Origin: Firmicutes bacterium ASF500
Lineage (GTDB): Bacteria > Bacillota > Clostridia > Oscillospirales > Oscillospiraceae
NCBI GenBank assembly: GCA_000492175.2
Contig: CP097573.1
Location: forward strand, 2,976,001-3,040,000
DNA: 64,000 nucleotides
Reading direction: 5' to 3'
Under the pieces are notes generated by a model. It made no database searches. It was not told the origin of the DNA and saw only the letters and a list, made by a program, of their open reading frames with translations. Positions within the stretch are counted from its first letter, which is position 1, and each line of letters begins with the position of its first letter. Shown piece by piece: positions 16,854-24,855 of the stretch. Made by a program: the position numbers and the translations under genes.

Positions 16854-17229
16854 AGCAAACACCATCCTGCTAAAATTTACAGACAGTCCTCGCGCTCTTA
16901 CTGAGTCATATCCTGCTTCGAGATGAGCGGAGAGCTGCCGCTCCCGCATCCGGCTCAACAATGAACCCTCATAAGATAGAGGTCCCATGCTGCACAAGCG
17001 GATTAACGCCGCAGGGATAAAAGAAGGGAACCTCTGTCTGCGGGGAAAGTATATCACCGCCGTACCCGGCGAGGATACCGAAACTGTTGAATCAGCCGGT
17101 GCATAACCGGTGGGTAATCTTCCGCTGAACCCACCGGTCGAAATTATAGCAGGATAAAGGCCGGGGGTCGCTTACGCGTCCCCCGGCCAGCCACACCGCC
17201 CCGCAGAGCGGGTCGGGGCTTTTCCATAG
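16854..17229. other. Upstream non-coding arm of the IS110 element and hairpins
   Basis: This lies 5' of the transposase, where IS110-group elements carry their bridge RNA. Reading frames into it from the transposase have no start signals. It contains several possible stems. At 17157-17226 there are two GC-rich hairpins (GGCCGGGGG with CCCCCGGCC; GCCCCG with CGGGGC followed by TTTTCC), the second looking like a terminator. No bridge RNA fold can be proven by eye. Confidence 0.4.
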
Positions 17230-17572
17230 GTGGTCGGAATTTCAACTTCTTGCTGTGGCAGGTGGTCGTTGTCAGAAAATTCAGAGAGGAAATCGCCTGG
17301 TTTCAGCATCCCACAAGATGGCTGTCATAGGTGGTTTTCTGGCATTTCACAGGAATCAGCGCGGGGGTCATTTTTCACCCTCTGGGGTCAACTCGGGGGT
17401 CTGGTTTTCCTCTGTCCTTACAGCCGCCGCAAAACAGGCGGATTTCGGCGGGGATATGTGCAAGAATCTGCGAAGATAAAAGTAGAGACCCCAGAGAGCA
17501 AAAATGCTGAGCAGCAAGTCGCCGCCCAGCATAACGTCAAAGCCAAGGTCGTCAGTTCATCCGCATTCCCAT
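17230..17572. other. Non-coding stretch upstream of the Fic module on the opposite strand
   Basis: No gene is supported. GGGGGTC motifs recur (near 17347 and 17393), reminiscent of 15527, consistent with a region interrupted by IS110. Confidence 0.35.
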
Positions 17573-18163
17573 CTACGGCTGCTCAATCGTCTGCTCAAAA
17601 AAGTCAACCAACTGATCCATAACACCCTGCGCCGCATAGATCGTGGCAATCATGAACGCATCTGGATCCACAGGGCTCAGGTCAAAATCGCACCCAAGGC
17701 TGCGAATCCACTGTGTAAAAAAGACCCGCTGTGCTCTGCCGTTGCCTTCCCGGAATGGATGCAGCATATTGACCGTGTGGTAAAAGTCCGCTATCTCTTC
17801 CGCCAGCTCACGATGGGACAATCCCTCGCTGCCGAAATCAGCCAAGCGCTTGAAGCACGCATCAGCGCACGGTTCGATCTCCACGGCGGAAACAAAAGCG
17901 GTTCCTTTCTTCGAAATGTTGATCGTGCGTATCTGCCCAGCCCAGTCATAAAGATCGCAGAACAAGAATCGGTGGATGCGTTTGTAGTGCTCAAAGTCAA
18001 AGCTACCAGGAAGCGGCTGCTGATCCAGCAGACTCGCCTTGCCCAAAACGATAGCGGCCTCTGTGTCTGCCAATTCCGTCTCATCTTGGATGCCCAGCTT
18101 GTTGATCAGACAAGTCGTTCCCGGATAGCAGCCGTCTGTTGTGGAGTCAATACTGTATGACAT
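17573..18163 (-). CDS. fic: Fic/DOC-family AMPylating toxin
   Basis: The ATG at 18163 follows GGAGA and gives 196 residues. The Fic core motif HPFREGNGR is at 135-143, with catalytic H135 and the anion-binding EGNGR loop. The N-terminal part includes the usual GKASLLDQQPLPGSFDFEHY and DWAGQIRT blocks. Fic proteins transfer AMP from ATP to target proteins such as gyrase or topoisomerase IV in known FicTA systems. The motif is complete, so the enzyme should be active. The antitoxin gene ends 1 nt before this start on the same strand, forming a compact toxin-antitoxin pair. Confidence 0.92.
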   Translation of the reverse strand: MSYSIDSTTDGCYPGTTCLINKLGIQDETELADTEAAIVLGKASLLDQQPLPGSFDFEHYKRIHRFLFCDLYDWAGQIRTINISKKGTAFVSAVEIEPCADACFKRLADFGSEGLSHRELAEEIADFYHTVNMLHPFREGNGRAQRVFFTQWIRSLGCDFDLSPVDPDAFMIATIYAAQGVMDQLVDFFEQTIEQP

Positions 18164-18164
18164 A

Positions 18165-18332
18165 TCAGCGCTCTCCTCTTTCGGGAATGATATGGGCCAA
18201 GTACTGCTCCAGCGTAATTTCGCCGGCAAGCAATTTCCGGCACAGTTCTTTGCAGGTCTCTGTAACAGAAAGCCCTTCCATCCGCAGAGAGACCTCCGCA
18301 GCTTCAATAGAGCGCTCGATGGAATGCGGCAT
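18165..18332 (-). CDS. VbhA-like antitoxin of the Fic toxin (55 aa)
   Basis: The frame starts at the ATG at 18332 behind GGAGGTGTGATTT, and encodes 55 residues ending IIPERGER. It has the inhibitory helix motif of class I Fic antitoxins, [S/T]xxxE[G/N], as S15-L-R-M-E19-G20. In that class the Glu pushes on the ATP site of the partner Fic protein and blocks AMPylation. The rest (LLAGEITLEQYLAHI) matches the usual VbhA tail. The stop lies 1 nt before the toxin start. The gene is easily missed because of its size. Confidence 0.88.
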   Translation of the reverse strand: MPHSIERSIEAAEVSLRMEGLSVTETCKELCRKLLAGEITLEQYLAHIIPERGER

Positions 18333-18524
18333 AAATCACACCTCCGCTTGTTCAGAAGTTATTATGTGCATTGTAGCACAAAGGCTAAATGGTTGCAAAC
18401 TGAAAATTCCTTCTGTCCCCATCAAATTCTGCGCCGCAAAACAAAGAATAAAAATTCCCGAAAAATCAGTAGCTATTCACGCCAAGGTGTGGTATGGTGT
18501 GTGGCTACAAGGAGGTGACAACTC

Positions 18525-19400
18525 ATGGCGAAGCGCAGACCATCTGGTGACGGCATGGTACGCAAGCGTGACGACGGACGCTGGGAGGGCCGTATCGTGG
18601 TGGGCCACAAGAAAAACGGCGACTCCATCTTCCACTACGTCAATGCTCCCACGCAGAAAGAGTTATCCGCGAAGCTCCGCCAGCACATCGACAGCTACCA
18701 GGGTGCCGACCTGACAGAGCAAAGCAGGATGATGCTCTCGGAGTGGCTGGACCAGTGGCTGAGGAGCACGGCAGATACACTGCGGCCCAACACGCTGAGA
18801 AACTACCGCAGCTACATTGAGAACCACATCAGGCCCGGCCTGGGCGATAAGCAGTTGGCCCGAATCACACCGAAAGATGTGCAGCGGTTCTATGAGAAGC
18901 TGAGTGATTGTCTGGCCAGTGGTACGGTGCGCCGCATCCACACCACGCTCCACGGTGCGCTGAAGGCGGCACAGCAGGCTCACCTGATCGCCAGCAACCC
19001 GACCGAGCAGATCACCGCTCCCAGGTTCAGCTATGGAGTAAAGCAGATACTGACGGACGAGCAGCTGGATGTGTTCATGAAGGTCATCGCAGAGGATGAA
19101 ATCTGGTGTGACTTCTTCTATGCCGAGCTGACCACTGGTCTGCGGCGGGGTGAGATCTGCGGGCTCAAGTGGGAGGACTTCGATGAGGTCAATGGTACAC
19201 TGAAAGTCTGCCGTACCGTCTACTGGGAAACTGGTGGCGGGCTGACTGCCGGGGATACCAAGACCAGCGCCGGCGTCCGGAAAATCGTGCTGCCAGGGAG
19301 GGGCGAGTGGTCGTCGGCTATGATGACAAGGGGCTGCCCAAGACGAAGAATGTCCTTGCCAAGACCAAGGGGGAGTGCGTGGCGAAACTGGAATCGCTGA
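18525..19400 (+). pseudogene. Tyrosine integrase 1, C-terminally truncated by a deletion
   Basis: A good start (AAGGAGGTGACAACTC then ATG 18525) opens an integrase with an N-terminal arm domain (GMVRKRDDGRWEGRI), a core-binding domain (LSEWLDQWLRSTADTLRPNT) and the start of the catalytic domain, including the first Arg in TTGLRRGE. After RKIVLP (about 19295) the sequence is no longer its own: it switches to the arm domain of a second integrase, and the frame runs on as nonsense to 19400. The second Arg, His and Tyr of the catalytic set are missing, so this is inactive. The simplest reading is a deletion between two tandem integrase genes. Confidence 0.85.
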
Positions 19401-20671
19401 AAGAGTCCGTGACTCCTGCAACCTCTGTCAAGGTCAGGGCAGATATGCCCTTCGGCGAGTGGATGACATTCTGGTATGAGACCTGCTGTAAACCCGCCGT
19501 CCGGCCAAACACACGGACAGGCTACGAAAATAATATCCGCCTGTATATCCGCCCAAGGCTCGGTGACATTCCTCTGAACAAGCTGACCACAAATGATATT
19601 CAGCAGTTCATAAACTGGATGAGGCAGGATGGCCGTAGTGAATACCGGGAGTCCAGAGGGGAAGGACTCTCCGCCAATACGATACGGCACTGCTGCGGCC
19701 TGTGCCGCAGGGCTCTGGAGAAGGCCGTCACCGAAAAGCTGATCGTGCGCAACCCGGCGGAGGAATGTAAGCTCCCACCGGCCAGACGAATGGAGATGCG
19801 GCTGCTCAGTCGGGAGGAGTTGCAAAAGCTGCTCATTCAGGCCAAGGCCGAGGGCTACTACGAAGTGTTCCTGCTGGAGCTGACCACCGGGCTTCGGGTG
19901 GGGGAGCTGATGGCACTCCAGTGGGACGACCTGAATTTCAATACCGGGGAACTACGAATCGAGCGGCAGATTTACCAGATCAAAGGTGAACTGCTGATAC
20001 AGCCGCCGAAGAACAAAGCCTCCATCCGGACGGTGATCCTGCCACCCGCAGTGGTCACCGCACTGAAAAAATATAAGCAGACGGTTTTCTCCCGATGGAT
20101 GTTCCCCTCCCCGAAGAAAGAAGATGCTCCGATAGCTCCGTCTGTCGCAAGTCATCGTCTGGCTAAGATCCTAAAACACGCCGGATGTAAAAAGGTACGC
20201 TTCCACGACCTGCGGCACGTTTTCGCTACCAATGCTCTGGAACATGGGATGGATGTCAAGACCCTGTCTACCGTCATCGGGCACGTCTCCAGTGCCACTA
20301 CGCTGAATGTCTACGCCCATGTCACAAGCGATATGCAGAGACAAGCCGCCGCCAGGATCGACCGGGGTATCGGCAAGGCGGAAGTGGCGGAGTCCACATC
20401 GATAGCAAAATCCATGTCCACGATGACCGATTTTCGGCCTATCAGGGAGCGAAAGCGCCGGTGGGGAACCGGGTCTCTCAGTAAAAATCAAAACGGTCAA
20501 TGGGTTGGACGCTATACGATCACATGGCCAGATGGAAGGTTGGAAACACGAAAGGTCTATGCCGCTACTGAGGAGGAATGCGAAAGGCTGCTGGCGGCGA
20601 TGATAGCAGATATGAAATCGGAGGTAGCCGCTGAAAAGGAGCGGCTGACAGCGGAAAATAGAGCAAGTTGA
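19307..20671 (+). CDS. int: Tyrosine integrase 2 (5' end altered, extra C-terminal arm domain)
   Basis: The protein (454 residues from the GTG at 19307) has a core-binding domain (MPFGEWMTFWYETCCKPAVRP) and a complete catalytic set: Arg in TTGLRVGE, HDLRH, His in VIGHVS and Tyr in TLNVYAHV. Its N-terminal arm domain begins in the middle (VVVGYDDKGLPK), because a deletion fused it to integrase 1. A chance GGGAGGGG lies 5 nt ahead, so translation may still occur. Unusually, after the catalytic domain there is another arm-like domain (RRWGTGSLSKNQNGQWVGRY...KVYAATEEECERLL), normally found at the N-terminus. This may be the remains of a third integrase. Recombination activity is possible but uncertain. 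Confidence 0.8.
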   Translation: MVVGYDDKGLPKTKNVLAKTKGECVAKLESLKESVTPATSVKVRADMPFGEWMTFWYETCCKPAVRPNTRTGYENNIRLYIRPRLGDIPLNKLTTNDIQQFINWMRQDGRSEYRESRGEGLSANTIRHCCGLCRRALEKAVTEKLIVRNPAEECKLPPARRMEMRLLSREELQKLLIQAKAEGYYEVFLLELTTGLRVGELMALQWDDLNFNTGELRIERQIYQIKGELLIQPPKNKASIRTVILPPAVVTALKKYKQTVFSRWMFPSPKKEDAPIAPSVASHRLAKILKHAGCKKVRFHDLRHVFATNALEHGMDVKTLSTVIGHVSSATTLNVYAHVTSDMQRQAAARIDRGIGKAEVAESTSIAKSMSTMTDFRPIRERKRRWGTGSLSKNQNGQWVGRYTITWPDGRLETRKVYAATEEECERLLAAMIADMKSEVAAEKERLTAENRAS

Positions 20672-20678
20672 GAACTGC

Positions 20679-20713
20679 GGCCCACTGGGACACCCCTGGT
20701 GGGCCAGTTTTTC
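20679..20713 (+). terminator. Terminator after the integrase
   Basis: GGCCCAC (20679-20685) pairs with GTGGGCC (20699-20705) and runs into AGTTTTTCTC, directly past the integrase stop. Confidence 0.75.
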
Positions 20714-20714
20714 T

Positions 20715-20740
20715 CTGTCTGTGGGCAATTATGTGGTCAG
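20715..20740 (+). repeat. Right copy of the 26-bp imperfect repeat (candidate attR)
   Basis: This pairs with 1665-1690 (22 of 26 identical). It sits between the integrase terminator and the genes of the serine-recombinase element, where the end of an island is expected. Confidence 0.35.
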
Positions 20741-20887
20741 AGGGTAAATGCCTTTAATAGACAGGCGAAAGGAGTTGCGGAAATGGCAGGTTTGAGGGAG
20801 TTACCAAAGGCTTTCGCAGGTATAAATCTGCTTATTTTTGTGGAGTGCTGTTTGCGCTGATACAAACAAAGAAAGGACGGGAAAGGA

Positions 20888-22808
<1,921 letters not shown>

Positions 22809-22881
22809 CCAACGCTACGCCGTTTCCAAAAAACAAATCTAATACTGTCTTACGAGTATCTAACTTAAGGCCGGTTTTTTA

Positions 22882-23886
22882 TCATCTGTCATGCCGGGGA
22901 CTGTCCATGACTATCTTGCAGGAGCGGGTGAGCTGGGCCACCACTGTGGAGTTGAAGCGGCCCTCATAGACGGTGAGCATGGGGATGCGGTCCGTGCTGG
23001 AGAGCACCACATATTTGGGTACCAGATTGCTCAGGGTAAGGGCCTTGACATCCGCCTGACAGCGCTTGCAGTCGCACAGGCCGAACATTTTGATATAACG
23101 GGGGGCCTTCTCCTCCACCAGAGTCTGCATCACATTGATATAGGTGACATCCTCATCTATCGGCTTTTCCGGCGCCTTCGGCATGGGAGCGGGCTCAGGT
23201 TCATCTGCGGGTGCGCCCATGGAGGCGAGCATTTTTTCTATGTCATCCTGGCTCATCTTTCCGCCGGAGGGCGCGGGAGGTTCGGGAGCAGGAGCAGGTG
23301 CGGGTTCAGGTTCCTCCGCGGGCGCGCCCATAGAAGCCAGCATTTTTTCGATGTCGTCCTGGCTCATCTTCCCGCCGGAGGGTGCAGGGGGTTCCGGCGC
23401 GGGTGCGGGCTCCGGTTCCTCCGCAGGCGCGCCCATAGAAGCCAGCATTTTTTCGATGTCGTCCTGGCTCATCTTTCCGCCGGAGGGTGCAGGGGGTTCC
23501 GGGACAGGTGCGGGCGCGGGTTCAGGCTCTTCAGCGGGCGCGCCCATGGAGGCGAGCATTTTTTCGATGTCGTCCTGGCTCATCTTTCCGCCGGAGGGTG
23601 CAGGGGGCTCCGGGGCAGGTACAGGCTCGGGTGCGGGTGCGGCGCCGGTCTCCAGCTCCTCCTCCAGGGCCTGCTGAATCTGCTGGGCCAGCTGGTTGTC
23701 GTTGGCCTGGGCCACCTCCAGGATCGGGGGGAGGAGGGCCCGGCCAACGGGCTGGGCGGTCTCTGTAGCCGGTGAATCCCCGGCGGATTCACCGGCAGAG
23801 GCGGGAGGGGCCTCGCCGGGGGCGGTGAGTAAATTCAAAACGTGTGCGGTCTTATTGCCTTTGGCGCCTTTTTTGCCAGAAGCCAT
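22882..23886 (-). CDS. ComFB-domain protein with four FliM-like peptide repeats
   Basis: This 334-residue protein starts at 23886 after AAAGGAG. The last 90 residues form a ComFB domain (ITYINVMQTLVEEK-like start as VTYINVMQTLVEEK, then CDCKRC metal-type cysteines, and LVPKYVV). ComFB domains have been reported as cyclic-dinucleotide receptors in cyanobacteria. The middle is Pro/Ala/Glu-rich and carries the sequence GGKMSQDDIEKMLASMGAP four times in units of 35-37 residues. That peptide resembles the N-terminal EIDALL motif of FliM, which binds phospho-CheY. The gene follows a ParA ATPase and diverges from fliD, so a role in flagellar placement or chemotaxis control is plausible but inferred. 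Confidence 0.75.
   Translation of the reverse strand: MASGKKGAKGNKTAHVLNLLTAPGEAPPASAGESAGDSPATETAQPVGRALLPPILEVAQANDNQLAQQIQQALEEELETGAAPAPEPVPAPEPPAPSGGKMSQDDIEKMLASMGAPAEEPEPAPAPVPEPPAPSGGKMSQDDIEKMLASMGAPAEEPEPAPAPEPPAPSGGKMSQDDIEKMLASMGAPAEEPEPAPAPAPEPPAPSGGKMSQDDIEKMLASMGAPADEPEPAPMPKAPEKPIDEDVTYINVMQTLVEEKAPRYIKMFGLCDCKRCQADVKALTLSNLVPKYVVLSSTDRIPMLTVYEGRFNSTVVAQLTRSCKIVMDSPRHDR
23230..23583 (-). repeat. Four in-frame tandem repeats inside the ComFB-domain gene
   Basis: The core encoding MSQDDIEKMLAS occurs at 23230-23256, 23341-23367, 23446-23472 and 23557-23583. Spacings are 111, 105 and 111 bp, all multiples of three, so copy-number change would keep the frame. Confidence 0.9.
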
Positions 23887-23926
23887 GACTGCAACTCTCC
23901 TTTCTGATCAGATGGGGCCCAATGCC

Positions 23927-24712
23927 TCAGCGGATAGGCGGGGCGGCATAGCTGCCATATTCCCGGGTAATCTCGTTGAGGAGCAGGCGGAAATCCCGGG
24001 CCACCTTGGAGTCCGGGGCGTAGCTCAGGACGCTTTCGCCGTAAGCGGGGGCCTCGGCCACCGCCACGCCGGAGCGGATACGGGATTGAAAGACCTTGGT
24101 GTCCAGCTGCTGGGCGATCTGCTCGGCCATGTCCAGCACATCCCGGTTGAGCGTGAAACGCTGGTTGTATTTGTTCAAAACGATGCCCAGGACCCGCAGA
24201 CGGCTGTTGTAGCACCGGCGGACGGTGTCGATGGTCTCCCGAATCTGGGAGACGCCCAGAAGGCTGAGAATCTCTGGGGCCATGGGGACGACCAGGCCGT
24301 CGCAGGCCACATAGGCGTTGACCGTCAGGACATTGAGGGCGGGCGGGGTGTCGATGACGATATAGTCATAGTCGTCCTCCACCTCGGCCAAGCAGTTTTT
24401 CAGCAAAAACTCCCGGCCGGGGCGGTTGAACTCCAGCTCGGCCCCCGACAGAAGGATATTGGAGGGCAGGACATCCCCGCACTCGGAGGGGGTGACGACC
24501 TCCCGCAAATTTTTTGTGCCCTTCAGTACATCATAGATGGTGGCGCAGTTTTCGATGTCCAGGCCCAGGCAGAAGCCCAGGCTGCCCTGAGGGTCCAGAT
24601 CGACCCCCAGCACCCGGGCGCCCCTCTGGCGCAGGCCGTCCATCAGGGCGCAGGCCGTGGTGGTCTTCCCCACGCCGCCCTTCTGGTTGGTAATCGTAAT
24701 GATAGCGGACAA
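23927..24712 (-). CDS. ParA/MinD-family ATPase linked to flagellar genes
   Basis: A TTG start at 24712 after GGGAGGAG gives 261 residues. The deviant Walker A KGGVGKTT is near residues 11-18, with D in VDLDPQGS and DTPPALN as the switch regions. It is closer to ParA/Soj than to FlhG. Such ATPases position plasmids, chromosomes, chemoreceptor clusters or flagella by moving on DNA or membrane. No ParB gene or parS site is nearby. The downstream partner is the ComFB repeat protein 40 nt away, and fliD diverges on the other side, so a role in placing the motility machinery is the most likely reading. Confidence 0.88.
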   Translation of the reverse strand: MSAIITITNQKGGVGKTTTACALMDGLRQRGARVLGVDLDPQGSLGFCLGLDIENCATIYDVLKGTKNLREVVTPSECGDVLPSNILLSGAELEFNRPGREFLLKNCLAEVEDDYDYIVIDTPPALNVLTVNAYVACDGLVVPMAPEILSLLGVSQIRETIDTVRRCYNSRLRVLGIVLNKYNQRFTLNRDVLDMAEQIAQQLDTKVFQSRIRSGVAVAEAPAYGESVLSYAPDSKVARDFRLLLNEITREYGSYAAPPIR

Positions 24713-24749
24713 GCGATCTCCTCCCGTAAAATCTTTCTCTGAGAGCTAT

Positions 24750-24776
24750 TAACTTAATCATACTACATGCCGATAA
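24750..24776 (+). promoter_or_regulatory. Sigma-D (sigma-28) promoter of fliD
   Basis: TAAC (24750-24753), a 15-bp spacer and GCCGATAA (24769-24776) match the flagellar sigma consensus TAAA-N15-GCCGATAA at all but one position. It lies about 80 nt before the fliD start in the divergent region between parA and fliD. Confidence 0.85.
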
Positions 24777-24855
24777 AAAAGTACAGAGTATTTTTGCGTT
24801 CAATTTGCATAAAAACATTTGCCAGAATAGAAATAAAACGGAAGGAGCGATTTCT

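Noticed and set aside
16854..17057. N-terminal extension of the IS110 transposase
   Set aside because: IS110 transposases begin at the GIDISK strand; the upstream part is non-coding.
20783..20860. 25-codon frame after AAAGGAG, before the TnpW-like gene
   Set aside because: A good ribosome site, but the peptide has no recognisable features and is too short to support.
23144..23677. Gly/Ser-rich repeated frame on the plus strand, and the idea of a CRISPR-like repeat array
   Set aside because: The repetition is explained by coding repeats in the ComFB gene on the minus strand; units vary and keep multiples of three, and there are no unique spacers.
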